This document shows, one piece after another, positions 1-8,580 of a stretch of DNA of 64,000 bases. The DNA lies in NCBI GenBank assembly GCA_963827515.1, contig CAWHBF010000023.1, positions 592,075 through 656,074 on the forward strand, read 5' to 3'. Under the pieces are notes generated by a model. That model saw only the letters and a program-made list of their open reading frames with translations. It searched no databases and had not been told where the DNA came from. Positions within the stretch are counted from its first letter, which is position 1; every line of letters begins with the position of its first letter. The DNA comes from JABFSA01 sp963827515. Lineage in GTDB: Bacteria; Acidobacteriota; Vicinamibacteria; Vicinamibacterales; UBA2999. The position numbers and the translations under genes are program-made.

Positions 1-144
1 CATCCGGATCGTCGTCGATTTGCCAGCGCCGTTGCTGCCCAGGAAACCGAAGATCTCTCCTTGGCGCACGTCGAAGCTCAGATCGTTGACGGCCACGAAC
101 TCCCCGAAGCGCCGCGTGAGCCGGCGCACTTCGATCGGGTTCAT
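1..144 (-). CDS. ABC transporter ATP-binding protein, N-terminal part (runs off the left edge)
   Basis: The first 48 residues of an ABC ATPase are visible. The Walker A loop reads GSNGAGKST, close to the window edge, preceded by the usual N-terminal beta strands (IEVRRLTRRFG). The ATG at 144 overlaps the TGA of the upstream TolC-like gene (ATGA), so the two are translationally coupled. It is the second ATPase of this operon, and two ATPases plus HlyD and TolC recall the YbhF-G-S-R type of drug/lipid exporter. The permease would lie beyond the window; that is inferred. The Walker B and signature motifs cannot be seen here. Confidence 0.85.
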   Translation of the reverse strand, partial: MNPIEVRRLTRRFGEFVAVNDLSFDVRQGEIFGFLGSNGAGKSTTIRM

Positions 145-1495
145 CGACCCAGCGCCCTGGCGAGCCGTGCCTCGGCAAACCGGACGCCGGCCAGCGCGCG
201 GGTGCGATCGAGCTCCGCCTGGAGCCGCGCGACCTCGGCATCGAGGACTTCGGTTTGTGCGATCACGCCGGCGCGGTATCGTTCGGCCACGACACGGCTG
301 GCCTCGGTGGCGGCCCGCACGGCGTCGGCCGGCCGCGGCGACGGCGGCGCGGCCGGAGTCGATCTCGAGCAGACGCTGGCGGACTTCGAGCGCGACGACC
401 GAGTCGAACTCGGCAAGCCGCTCGCGCGCGGCGGTGATGGCCGTGCCGGCTTGGGCGGCCTCCGCGCGTGCGCGCCCCCCATCCCAGAACGACCAACTGC
501 CGCTGATCCCGGCGTCCCATGAGTGGTCCCATCGCTCGGTCCGCGGAAAGAGGCGTGGGTTCGGCCGCGCGTAGTCGACGCCACCGGTGCCAGCGAGATC
601 ACGGGCCGCTGCGCTCGTTCGGCTGCGACTCGCACGTGCTCCGCCGCATCGATCCGCTGCTCCAGCGCCTGACGTTCGTTCCGCTTCGCGCGAGCCTCAG
701 CCACGAGGTCCTGCTCGGCGGGATGCCGGCGGCGCCGAAAGCTCGAGCACCGCCTCGGGCTCGATCGGCTGCAGCAGGTCGCCGTCGATCAATCGAGCGA
801 GTTCCGCCGAAGACAGAATCTCGCTGGTTCCGGGCTTCGATGAGCAGCATCCGTTGCCGCGATTCCTGGGCTTCGGCAGACGCCACGTCGTTGGGTGGCA
901 CCAGACCTGCGGCCAATTGCTCCCGGACATCACCGCACGTGCGCCTGCGCACGCGCGAGACTCTGTTCGAGCACGTCCGAAGCGGCGCGAGCCGTCACGA
1001 GCGCCCAGACGCGCGGGCGACCTCCAGCCGAAGATCGGCCTGAGCGGCGCCACGTCGGCCGACGCAGCCGACGCCTCCGCCCTCGCGGCACGCTCCAAGA
1101 GCGTCGGTTCGGCCGCCGTTGTAGATCGGCCACTGCGCATCGACCCTCGTGCGGTAGTTGTCCGGCGCATCCGGGTACAGACACGAGGAAGGCCGGCCGG
1201 GCCCGGAACGAAGAACTGGAGTCACATGGTTGGTGCGCGTGTAACCCCCAACGAGCGACACGATTGGGCGATCGGCAGCCTCCCGAACGGCGATCGCCCC
1301 TTCAGCGGTTGCCGCACGGGCACGGGCCTCGGCGAGTCGGTGGCTCGCCGCTACGGCCCGGCTCTGCGCCTCCTGGAGTGAGATGCGGAGTACAGCGACC
1401 TCCTGGGCCGTCGACACCGACGGCAGGAACGACCAGAGCAGCGCTCCGATCAGCGCGACACGTGTGTGGGCGACCCTTGCGACGATCGCATTCAT
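141..1495 (-). CDS. TolC-family outer-membrane efflux protein, multiply frameshifted
   Basis: The gene starts at ATG 1495 with a signal peptide ending VSTAQE. TolC-like alpha-helical hairpin sequence then continues across several frames: ISLQEAQSRAVAASHRLAEA, later VREQLAAGLVPPNDVASAEA, then MAEARAKRNERQALEQRID, and finally VVAERYRAGVIAQTEVLDAE up to the TGA at 141-143. Joining the pieces gives about 451 residues, normal for the family, but more than four frame changes are needed. Start and stop overlap the neighbouring ATPase genes by 4 bp each, so operon spacing is preserved. Indel errors in the sequence are likelier than a decayed gene, but a pseudogene cannot be excluded. Role: outer-membrane duct of the exporter. 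Confidence 0.8.
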
Positions 1496-2226
1496 GACGC
1501 TCGTTCCTTTGCAGTGAGGCGGGCAATGACAACGTCCTCGAGCGACGTGGCTCCGGGCATCTCGGCTCGCAAGCGTGAGGGCTCGTCGCAGGCCAGGACA
1601 CGGCCTTCGTGCATCAGCGCGACACGGCTGCACCGCTCTGCCTCGTCGAGATAGGGCGTTGACATCAGAATCGTGATGCCGCGAGACAGGAACTCCGACA
1701 GCAACTTCCAGAATTCCCGTCGTGACACGGGATCGACACCGGTGGTCGGCTCATCGAGCACGATCAACGCGGGTTCGTGGACGAGCGTGCACGCGAGCGC
1801 CAGTTTCTGCTTCATCCCGCCGGACAAACGGTCGGCGAGCCGAGTCCGAAATGATGTCAACTGGGTCATCTCGAGCAGCTGATCGCGACGCCGACGGTAG
1901 TCGCGCACGCCATGAATCTCGGCGAAGAAGGCGATGTTCTCGTCGATCGTGAGATCGCCATACAGACTGAACCGCTGCGACAGATATCCGACTCGCTCGG
2001 TCACCGCCCGATGCTCCCGCACTGGGTCGTGCCCAAGGACACGAATCGCTCCGGCGTCTGGTCGGAGCAGCCCGCACATGAGGCGAATCGCGGTGGTCTT
2101 GCCGGCACCGTCCGAGCCAATCAACCCGAACATCTCGCCCGGTTGCACGTCCATCGTGACGGCGCTCAGAGCCTCGGTTGCTCCATAGCGCTTCGTGACG
2201 TTGGTCATCTCGATTGCCCCGCTCAC
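1492..2226 (-). CDS. ABC transporter ATP-binding protein
   Basis: This is an intact ATPase of about 244 residues. Walker A is GSDGAGKTT (the usual Asn is replaced by Asp), the signature is LSGGMKQK, and Walker B is LIVLDEPTTGVDP. A CcmA-like fold follows, with a C-terminal tail after the H-loop region (STPYLDEAERCS). The start is taken as GTG 2226, which overlaps the HlyD stop as GTGA; an internal ATG at 2208 is possible. The stop overlaps the TolC start (ATGA at 1492-1495). It powers export together with the adjacent membrane-fusion and outer-membrane proteins. Confidence 0.9.
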   Translation of the reverse strand: MSGAIEMTNVTKRYGATEALSAVTMDVQPGEMFGLIGSDGAGKTTAIRLMCGLLRPDAGAIRVLGHDPVREHRAVTERVGYLSQRFSLYGDLTIDENIAFFAEIHGVRDYRRRRDQLLEMTQLTSFRTRLADRLSGGMKQKLALACTLVHEPALIVLDEPTTGVDPVSRREFWKLLSEFLSRGITILMSTPYLDEAERCSRVALMHEGRVLACDEPSRLRAEMPGATSLEDVVIARLTAKERAS

Positions 2227-3236
2227 GGCCGGCGAAGCTCCGCGTCCACGGGCATACCTTGCTTCAGCACGCCGGCGCTGTTGTCGACGGCGACCTTGAT
2301 CCGATAGACGAGCTTCGACCGCTCGTCCGCGGTCTGCACATTTCGGGGCGTGAACTCCGCCTGCGGGGAGATGAACGTCACCTTGCCGGGAACCCTGCTC
2401 GCCCGCGTCAGTCAAGACGTCCAGGGCCTGACCGAGAGACACGATCGACATGAACGGCTCCGGGACGAACAGGTTGGCCCACGCGCGATCCATGTCCGTG
2501 ACGACGAGGATTGGCATGCGTGGCGCGACCATCTCGCCGGCATCACTCAGTGTCTGGGTCACGATGCCCCCGATGGCGCGACCACGACGGCGTCCGTTCG
2601 CATCTTCTCGAGCACCGCGAGTTGTGCGTCCACCGAAGCCACGCGCGCTCGGGCCGTCTCCACCTCTTCGGGGTGGGCACCCGACTGCAACCGCGCAACG
2701 ACCTCCCGCGCAGCCCTCACACGATCGCGCGCGCCGCGCTCCCGTTCCCGTGCCACATCCACCCTCGCCCGCGCGTCGTCCCGTTGCTTCTGCGAGCCGG
2801 CATTGGCCCCAAGGAGTGCTTCGAATCGCTGCAGGTCGATCTCGGCGGCACGCAGATCGGCTTCGACTCCGGCAACCTCGGCCGAAGCGCTGTCCACCTG
2901 GGCCTCGGCCTGACGGATCTCCTCGGGTCGAGCGCCGGCCAGCAGCAACCGGACCTGGGCGGCGGCGGCATTCCGCTCGGCCCTGGCTCGGCCGACTTGC
3001 AGCTCCACGTCGCGCGTATCCAGATTGGCGACAACCGCTCCAGCCGTCACCCGATCTCCTTCCGCTACCCGCAACTCGATGAGACGGCCGCCGACCTCCG
3101 CGGCGACTTGCACTTCCGTCGCTTCCACGTGACCTGACACGCGGACGGTCCCGGACGGCTCGGACTCGCGGCAGCCGAAGAGCGCCGCGCAGGCGGCGGC
3201 GATGGTCCACTGAAGGCGTCGGTGTGTGGTTGTCAT
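2223..3236 (-). CDS. HlyD/YbhG-family membrane fusion lipoprotein, two compensating frameshifts
   Basis: The N-terminus is a lipoprotein signal with lipobox LFGC near residue 22. A biotinyl-lipoyl segment (GHVEATEVQVAAEVGGRL) and a long coiled-coil hairpin follow. After about residue 220 the frame is lost near 2560-2570. The matching C-terminal beta-barrel sequence resumes in another frame (MPILVVTDMDRAWANLFVPE), then returns to the first frame near 2410 and ends KQGMPVDAELRRP. The total span is an exact multiple of three (338 codons), so the two shifts compensate, as expected for indel errors. It links the inner-membrane transporter to TolC in the periplasm. Confidence 0.82.
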
Positions 3237-3865
3237 GAATGTCTCCGTAGAATCCCGCGTGCGGCCTGTTGCATGTGCTGCACAAACTCCTTGGCGTCAC
3301 GCGGCTCGGCCGCGGCGAGGCCCTGTGTGTTCTTGCGCTGTGCCACGACGCGCTGCCGGGCAAAGAACATCAGGATGGACGGCAGGATGGTGAGATACGT
3401 CAGCAGCGGATCGGCCGCGCGAAACGTCCCCTCGCGCTGTCCCTGAACGATGACGTCGCGAACAGCCAGGTAGACCGCGTTCATCAGTGCGAATGTCTTG
3501 TTGTCGATGTGCGCCGCGCCCGAGGCGAGTTCTCGCAGCATGATGGGAGGAAACCAGGGACGCGCCGCCGCCTCCTCGACCAACGTCACGATCCAGGCGT
3601 CGAGCTTCTCTTCCGCCGCACCGGGACCGTCGGCAATCGCGCGGGTGCGCGTGCCAACGGCGCGGAACATCTCGCGGAGCACCTCGAGGTACAAGTTCAG
3701 CTTGCTGCCGAAGTGGTAGTAGATCATCGCCTTGTTGACGCGGGCCTTGGCGGCGATGCGATCGACGCCGCCGGCGTCGTAGCCTCGGAGGGCGAACTCC
3801 TGCGCCGCGGCCCGAAGGATGGCCACGGGGGCATCGGCGCCGCGTGGACGAGGCGTGTTAACCAA
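3233..3865 (-). CDS. TetR/AcrR-family transcriptional repressor
   Basis: The protein has 210 residues. A TetR N-terminal helix-turn-helix is seen at about residues 15-60 (AAAQEFALRGYDAGGVDRIA, then KAMIYYHFGSK), with a helical ligand domain of the CerR/YbiH C-terminal type. The longest frame starts at TTG 3865, which lies inside a 20-bp palindrome. GTG 3826, just before the first HTH helix, is an alternative start. The stop overlaps the HlyD start by 4 bp (ATGA), so it is the first gene of the export operon and probably represses it. Confidence 0.92.
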   Translation of the reverse strand: MVNTPRPRGADAPVAILRAAAQEFALRGYDAGGVDRIAAKARVNKAMIYYHFGSKLNLYLEVLREMFRAVGTRTRAIADGPGAAEEKLDAWIVTLVEEAAARPWFPPIMLRELASGAAHIDNKTFALMNAVYLAVRDVIVQGQREGTFRAADPLLTYLTILPSILMFFARQRVVAQRKNTQGLAAAEPRDAKEFVQHMQQAARGILRRHS

Positions 3866-3877
3866 CCGGTTAGTTAA
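3858..3877. promoter_or_regulatory. Probable TetR operator, 20-bp palindrome
   Basis: The sequence TTAACCAACCGGTTAGTTAA is an inverted repeat with a single mismatched pair. It sits directly at the 5' end of the TetR gene, touching the putative -10 box. This is the position and size expected for autorepression by a TetR dimer. The divergent SDR gene at 3926 may also be affected. Confidence 0.75.
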
Positions 3878-3903
3878 TACAGCGATAGCCCTTGCACCGT
3901 CAA
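3876..3903 (-). promoter_or_regulatory. Putative sigma-70-like promoter of the TetR/export operon
   Basis: On the minus strand TTGACG (3903-3898) and TGTATT (3881-3876) are separated by 16 bp, an acceptable -35/-10 pair. The -10 abuts the palindromic operator. Transcription would begin inside the operator, which makes the TTG start at 3865 nearly leaderless and favours the downstream GTG start. Confidence 0.45.
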
Positions 3904-3925
3904 GTCCGGCGTACCATCCTCAGAC

Positions 3926-4813
3926 ATGCGCATCGTCATTGCCGGTGGAACGGGCTTCCTGGGTACCGGGCTGGTCGATCGTCTTCGGACGACGGGTCAC
4001 ACCGTGACCGTGCTCGCGCGGCGCCCGAGACGTGAGGGTGAGGTCGAGTGGAACCCCGGCGGTTCGCCCGCCCCGCTGGCCCGTGCCCTCGAAGGCGCCG
4101 ACGCCGTGATCAATCTGGCGGGTGCCTCGATCGGGCGGCGGTGGACGCGGGCGCACAAACGCGAGCTCTGGGAGAGTCGCGTCCCTCTGACCCGTGTGCT
4201 CGTCGAGGCCTTGAAGAGAACCACACCCGTGCCCGGCACGTTCATCAGCGGATCCGCCGTCGGTGTCTACGGCGATCGCGGTGATGAACAGCTCACTGAA
4301 AACAGTCCAACCGGCCACGGGTTCCTTGCGTCCCTCGGAGAGGCGTGGGAAAAGGAGGCCCTCGCCGCCGCGACGCACACGAGGGTCGTGCTCGTCAGAA
4401 CCGCCGTCGTCCTCGATCGGAAAGGCGGCGCGCTTCCGCAGATGGCCCTCCCGTTTCACTTCTTCGTGGGCGGACCGATTGGATCAGGCAGGCAATACCT
4501 CTCGTGGATTCACCGTGACGATTGGACGTCCATGGTGGTGTGGGCCCTGACGCACACGGCCGTCACGGGCCCGCTCAACGTGGCCGCGCCGCACCCGGTC
4601 ACGAATCTGGAGTTCACGCGCACGCTCGGCCGGGTCCTGCGGAGGCCATCGGTGATGCCCGCGCCAGGCTTTGCGCTTCGCGCTGTGCTCGGCGAAATGG
4701 CGAGCATGATCCTCGACAGTCAACGGATGTTACCTGCCAAGGCGTGCGATCTCGGCTTCACGTTCAGTCATCCACAGCTCGAACCGGCACTGCGCACGAT
4801 CTACTCGTCCTGA
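3926..4813 (+). CDS. TIGR01777-family NAD(P)-dependent epimerase (YfcH/SulA-like SDR)
   Basis: The protein is 295 residues, normal for the family. The nucleotide-binding motif GGTGFLGTGL lies at residues 7-16, and the family hallmark VINLAGASIG near residue 61 is followed by RWTRAHKRELWESRV. The SGSAVGVYG segment carries the SDR-like tyrosine. The C-terminal DUF1731-type region contains FALRAVLGEMA. The substrate of this family is not established; it is a cytoplasmic extended SDR. It is divergent from the TetR gene and may share its operator region. It ends facing the DUF1501 operon, with a hairpin between them. Confidence 0.9.
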   Translation: MRIVIAGGTGFLGTGLVDRLRTTGHTVTVLARRPRREGEVEWNPGGSPAPLARALEGADAVINLAGASIGRRWTRAHKRELWESRVPLTRVLVEALKRTTPVPGTFISGSAVGVYGDRGDEQLTENSPTGHGFLASLGEAWEKEALAAATHTRVVLVRTAVVLDRKGGALPQMALPFHFFVGGPIGSGRQYLSWIHRDDWTSMVVWALTHTAVTGPLNVAAPHPVTNLEFTRTLGRVLRRPSVMPAPGFALRAVLGEMASMILDSQRMLPAKACDLGFTFSHPQLEPALRTIYSS

Positions 4814-4858
4814 CTCGCCGCCGCTCGCGGAACCCGGCCTACGTACGTTGATACGTGG

Positions 4859-4886
4859 GGCGGGTGCCGCCGAAGGCGGACCCGCC
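4859..4886. terminator. GC-rich hairpin between convergent genes
   Basis: GGCGGGTGCCGCC and GGCGGACCCGCC pair around a GAA loop with one bulged base. The hairpin lies between the SDR gene and the leftward DUF1501 operon. No U-tract is present, so this may be a REP-like element acting as a bidirectional terminator or mRNA stabiliser. A degenerate copy of the sequence at 31503-31526 precedes it at about 4816-4841. Confidence 0.4.
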
Positions 4887-4890
4887 GGGG

Positions 4891-5046
4891 TCAGCGGGTG
4901 TAGCTGATCAGCGTATCCAGCCAGTGCACGACACCGGATCCACTCGGGGCGCCAGGGCCCACGGGGAACGAGAGGAATGCCACGATGCCGGCGATCGCCG
5001 CGAGCCGCATCGACCGTTGGAGACCTGAGTGGATCGTCTGCATCAT
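4891..5046 (-). CDS. Small hydrophobic protein downstream of DUF1501 (51 aa)
   Basis: The ORF runs from ATG 5046 (or the next ATG, 5043) to TGA 4891. It encodes a basic N-terminus, a hydrophobic stretch LAAIAGIVAFLSFPVG, and a tail VVHWLDTLISYTR. It starts 15 bp after the DUF1501 stop in the same direction, so it fits as the third gene of that operon. I do not recognise the family. The hydrophobic segment could be a membrane anchor or a signal peptide. Confidence 0.55.
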   Translation of the reverse strand: MMQTIHSGLQRSMRLAAIAGIVAFLSFPVGPGAPSGSGVVHWLDTLISYTR

Positions 5047-5061
5047 GCGTCCTGATCCTCG

Positions 5062-6327
5062 CTAGATGATCGCGGGTGAGCCCGCACGGAAATCGCCGCC
5101 AAGAATCGCCACCGAGTCGGCGCCCAGCCAGCCGTCGAGCACCTTGGCGTACACCGATCGGAAGTCGGTCTCGTACCGGACGTCCCCTCCGTTGTTCTCC
5201 AACGTCGGATTGGCCGGATTGGGATCGAGCGACGGAGCGGTCCCGAAGATGCCGCCGCGCACTCCTCCACCCATGGCCATCATGACGCCCGCGGCGCCAT
5301 GATCCGTGCCCTGGCTCCCGTTCTCACTGATGCGCCGGCCAAACTCCGAGAACTGCAGCACCAGTGTGTCGTTCAGAAGGCCCTGGTTCCGCAGGTCGTT
5401 GTAGAAGGCGAGCAAGCCATCTCCAAACGTACCCATGAGATTCGCGTACGCGCCCGCTCCGGCGTTGCCCTGGCCCGAGTGGGTATCGAAGCCGCCTGTC
5501 TGCACCCAGTAGACCCGGGTGCCGATGCCTCGAACGATTGAGCCGGCGATGGTGCGAAGCGCCAACGCGAACCCGTTGTTCGGATACGCCAGCGATGGCA
5601 CATAGGTGTTGACGGACGCGACCCGGTCGAGCGTGTTCAACGCGCCGCGCACCGACCCGTTGACGAACGAGAGCTGTGGGCGATTCGGCGGAGCATACGA
5701 CGCCATGCGTGTCGCCGTGTTGCGCTCGTTCAAGGCTTCGGCGGCGCCGTTCGGGCTCGACAAGCTGTACGTCGCCGCGTTCGGGATGGAGGGCACCGAG
5801 ACCGTGCGCGCCACAAGAGCTCTCGGTGTCTCGCCCGTCGCGCTCCAGCCCGCGAGCGCGTCGACCGGCGATGGCAGCGTGTCCAGGTACCTTCCGAGCC
5901 AGCCAACGCCCGAGGGCGAGCCGGGATCCGCTGTCCCCCAGATGTCCGTGCCCTCGAAGTGGGACCGGCTGGAGTTGGCGTACCCCGTCCGCTGGACAAC
6001 CGCGAGCCGCCCCTGATTGAAGATCTCGCGCAGGCCGGTCAGCCGCGGGTGAAGGCCAAGCGCCCGCCGATTGGCGTCACTCCCGATCTGCAGTACCTGG
6101 CCGGCCGGAATCGCGATCGCCGGACGCCGGCTGAAATAGAACGGATCCTGATAGGGCACGACCGTGCTCAAGGCATCGTTGCCCCCGCCGAGGTACACCA
6201 CGACGAGACTTCGGCTCCGGGCACCCTGGGCAAGTGCGATGTCGTTCAGGAATGCCGGAGCCGCAAAACTGACGGTGAACGCCGTGACGCCGTCACGAAT
6301 GAATTCACGACGCGAAAGTTTGGTCAT
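5062..6327 (-). CDS. DUF1501 domain secreted protein (Tat substrate)
   Basis: The protein has 421 residues from ATG 6327. The N-terminus has a Tat-like motif SRREFIRDG and a hydrophobic signal ending at DIALAQGA. DUF1501 features follow: VVVYLGGGNDALSTVVPYQD, WVQTGGFDTHSGQG, and FSEFGRRISENGSQGTDHG. These are related to the alkaline-phosphatase/sulfatase fold and likely bind metal. The start at 6327 is preferred over an upstream in-frame ATG because the Tat motif then sits at the N-terminus and the spacing to the DUF1800 stop is 7 bp. DUF1501 and DUF1800 genes usually occur as a pair; the reaction is unknown. Confidence 0.93.
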   Translation of the reverse strand: MTKLSRREFIRDGVTAFTVSFAAPAFLNDIALAQGARSRSLVVVYLGGGNDALSTVVPYQDPFYFSRRPAIAIPAGQVLQIGSDANRRALGLHPRLTGLREIFNQGRLAVVQRTGYANSSRSHFEGTDIWGTADPGSPSGVGWLGRYLDTLPSPVDALAGWSATGETPRALVARTVSVPSIPNAATYSLSSPNGAAEALNERNTATRMASYAPPNRPQLSFVNGSVRGALNTLDRVASVNTYVPSLAYPNNGFALALRTIAGSIVRGIGTRVYWVQTGGFDTHSGQGNAGAGAYANLMGTFGDGLLAFYNDLRNQGLLNDTLVLQFSEFGRRISENGSQGTDHGAAGVMMAMGGGVRGGIFGTAPSLDPNPANPTLENNGGDVRYETDFRSVYAKVLDGWLGADSVAILGGDFRAGSPAII

Positions 6328-6334
6328 CGGTGTC

Positions 6335-7795
6335 TCAGATGAACTGATACTCGGACGATCCAACGATGAGCTTCGCGAGTCCCGCGCCCTTTGCGTTGAG
6401 CTGCGCGTCGGACCCGGTCCACGTTCCTCCCGCGTTCAAGTACGCGAGCAGATCGGCACTCGGCTCCCGCTCGAAGGGGGCTGGCGACAGTCGGTCGAGA
6501 AAGAAATCCCGCACATCTTCTGGAGCGCTGCGATACGCCGCCGCCGCGCGGCCGAGATTGAATCGCTGATTGGCGGCCAACGTGGAAGAGAAATTCATGC
6601 GGGCCAGCATCGAGCCTGTCGAAAACCATCCAGGACCCAGCTCCCACCCGTTCACGTCCGGGGGCTCGAACAGGCTCTGCCCCATATTGACCAGCGGCGT
6701 GCGCGCCGTGTCGATCGAGAGCCCGTTCCACCCCACCTCACGAATCGCTCGCACCACGAACTCGACGGGCCACGAATACCGCGCGTACCAGTTGCCCGGG
6801 TCCAGAAACCAGGGAGATCGCAGGATGAACCGCACAACGGGTTTCATCTCGGTCCGGTTCAGCAGGTACTCGTTCGCGACCGCAGTGACGAATGCCGGAT
6901 CCGGAGCTTCCAACTCGCTCACGAAGAAATTCCACAACTTCCGGGCAAGACGCCGGGCGGTTTCGGGATGATTCGCCAGCGCCGTCAGCAGATCGAACCC
7001 GTCCTGCATACCGTCGGCAGCGGCTCGTGCCGGAATCGTGCGACCACCGTCACGGTAGATCGGAAAGGTGAACGTCTTGGCCGTCAGGTCGTGCTGATTC
7101 TGGTTGTAGAAGAACTCGTAGTACGTCGCTGGATCCGTAGTCAGGCCACCCGTGGCATTTCGGAGGTTCCAGCCGGTGAACACGCGCGCGGCAGCGTACA
7201 CGTCCTCCTCGGTGTAGTTGCCGACACCGACTGTGAACAGCTCCATGACTTCCCGAGCGAAGTTCTCCTGAGGGCGCGCGCGGACGTTCGTCCGGCCATC
7301 GAGCCACACGACCATTGCCGGGTCCTTCGCGATCTCGACGAGCAGATTCCGAAAATTGCCCAGAGCGTGCTGCCGGAGAAGCTCGATCTGGCCTTGAGGT
7401 CCAGGCAGCTCGCCGGACTTGAGCGCCATCATCTTGGTGGCCTGAATGGCACCCACAACCCCCGCCACCTTGCTGTATGCGGTGGCGAAGTGGTTGTGCC
7501 AGAACAGCGTCATCTTTTCCTGGAGCGGACGCTGCGAGTGCACCATCCGGAACAACCAGCGCTGTCGCGCGTCTTCGATGCTGGTATTCGGCGAGAACTG
7601 CCCACGCGTGGTGATCCCCACGTACTCGCTATTGCCTATCTTGGAATCGACCTCGTCAGGCTGAAACTCGAAGTCGAGGAGCTGCGTGGTCAGGACCGAA
7701 GCAGGGAGGGGGGCCAGCCTGGATAGATCTGCGCCAGTCGGGCCAAACGCCGCCCGCCGGAGAAGATGCTCAACCTGCGAACTGCCTCGTGCCAT
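6335..7795 (-). CDS. DUF1800 domain protein
   Basis: The protein has 486 residues, typical DUF1800 length. Family segments seen are HLLRRAAFGPT at the N-terminus, MTLFWHNHFATAYSKV, NFAREVMELFTVGVGNYTEE, and AARVFTGW. No clear signal peptide is visible at the chosen start. It lies 7 bp upstream of the DUF1501 gene and must be co-transcribed with it. The pair is abundant in Acidobacteriota, Planctomycetota and Bacteroidota, and probably works in the envelope. No reaction is established. Confidence 0.93.
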   Translation of the reverse strand: MARGSSQVEHLLRRAAFGPTGADLSRLAPLPASVLTTQLLDFEFQPDEVDSKIGNSEYVGITTRGQFSPNTSIEDARQRWLFRMVHSQRPLQEKMTLFWHNHFATAYSKVAGVVGAIQATKMMALKSGELPGPQGQIELLRQHALGNFRNLLVEIAKDPAMVVWLDGRTNVRARPQENFAREVMELFTVGVGNYTEEDVYAAARVFTGWNLRNATGGLTTDPATYYEFFYNQNQHDLTAKTFTFPIYRDGGRTIPARAAADGMQDGFDLLTALANHPETARRLARKLWNFFVSELEAPDPAFVTAVANEYLLNRTEMKPVVRFILRSPWFLDPGNWYARYSWPVEFVVRAIREVGWNGLSIDTARTPLVNMGQSLFEPPDVNGWELGPGWFSTGSMLARMNFSSTLAANQRFNLGRAAAAYRSAPEDVRDFFLDRLSPAPFEREPSADLLAYLNAGGTWTGSDAQLNAKGAGLAKLIVGSSEYQFI

Positions 7796-8023
7796 GCCGT
7801 TTGAACTCGTGGGGTCGTGATTCTACGCCAAAGACGGCTGTGTGGTCCCTTCCGACACACGGACTTACGATTTCCGCACCACGACATGTCGATCAGCGCG
7901 CGATGTCGGTGGGTTTACGAGCGAATCAGCGTCCGCCGGTCCTTCCTTCGTCCTCGCTATTCAAGATCCGTGCGCAAGGCACTAATGCACAAGTAGACGA
8001 ACCAGCCGCCCCCAACTATCCTA

Positions 8024-8557
8024 GTGCCGGCCCCCGTGACAAAGCGAAGATCCCCGCCGCGCCGCCCGACGACACCAGTGGCCCGGCGTACAAAGGCTCA
8101 GACACGCGTCCGCAGGCGCGTCACGGCGGCAGCGCCGGCTGTATCCACCCACGGCAGCGGCAGCGGGCTTGCGCCCGGCATGCTGCCAATCAACGCCTAC
8201 TTGGCCGTCGCGAACGTGACGGCGTCGATGGAGTTCCTCGAGCACGCCTTCGGTTTCACCCGGGGAGTGGTTCTTGCTGACACCGATGGCCAACCACGGT
8301 ACGCGGAGATGCGGCACGACCAGGCCGTGGTGGTGCTGATTCGAAAGGGTGATGCCGCGACTCCCACTGGAGGCGCCGCCGCGCTGTACACCTACGTCGA
8401 GGACGTGGATCGCGCGGCGTCTCAGGCGAGACTCGCCGGTGCCGGAGTGGACGAGCCTCAGGACAAGCCTTGGGGCGACCGTGTGGCTGTCGTGACCGAT
8501 CCCGATGGCTATCGATGGATGCTCGCCACGTTCAAGAAACTCGCACCCTTCTCGTAG
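8024..8557 (+). CDS. VOC-superfamily (glyoxalase/PhnB-like) protein
   Basis: The longest frame has 177 residues from GTG 8024; GTG 8036 is an alternative start. The first 45 residues are basic and low-complexity (KRRSPPRRP), so the true domain begins near INAYLAVANVTASMEFLEHA. One VOC unit of paired beta-alpha-beta-beta-beta modules follows, ending RVAVVTDPDGYRWMLAT, as in PhnB/YdeM-type glyoxalase-like proteins. The substrate cannot be told from sequence. It is a single gene, convergent with the DsrE-like gene. Confidence 0.85.
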   Translation: MPAPVTKRRSPPRRPTTPVARRTKAQTRVRRRVTAAAPAVSTHGSGSGLAPGMLPINAYLAVANVTASMEFLEHAFGFTRGVVLADTDGQPRYAEMRHDQAVVVLIRKGDAATPTGGAAALYTYVEDVDRAASQARLAGAGVDEPQDKPWGDRVAVVTDPDGYRWMLATFKKLAPFS

Positions 8558-8580
8558 CTATCGAGCCAGGGCCGGCACGG

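Noticed and set aside
1492..3363. One 623-residue leftward frame covering HlyD and the ABC ATPase
   Set aside because: Its first half is out-of-frame HlyD sequence (Arg/Gly/Ser-rich) joined to HlyD and ATPase by chance. The two real genes overlap as GTGA and have their own motifs.
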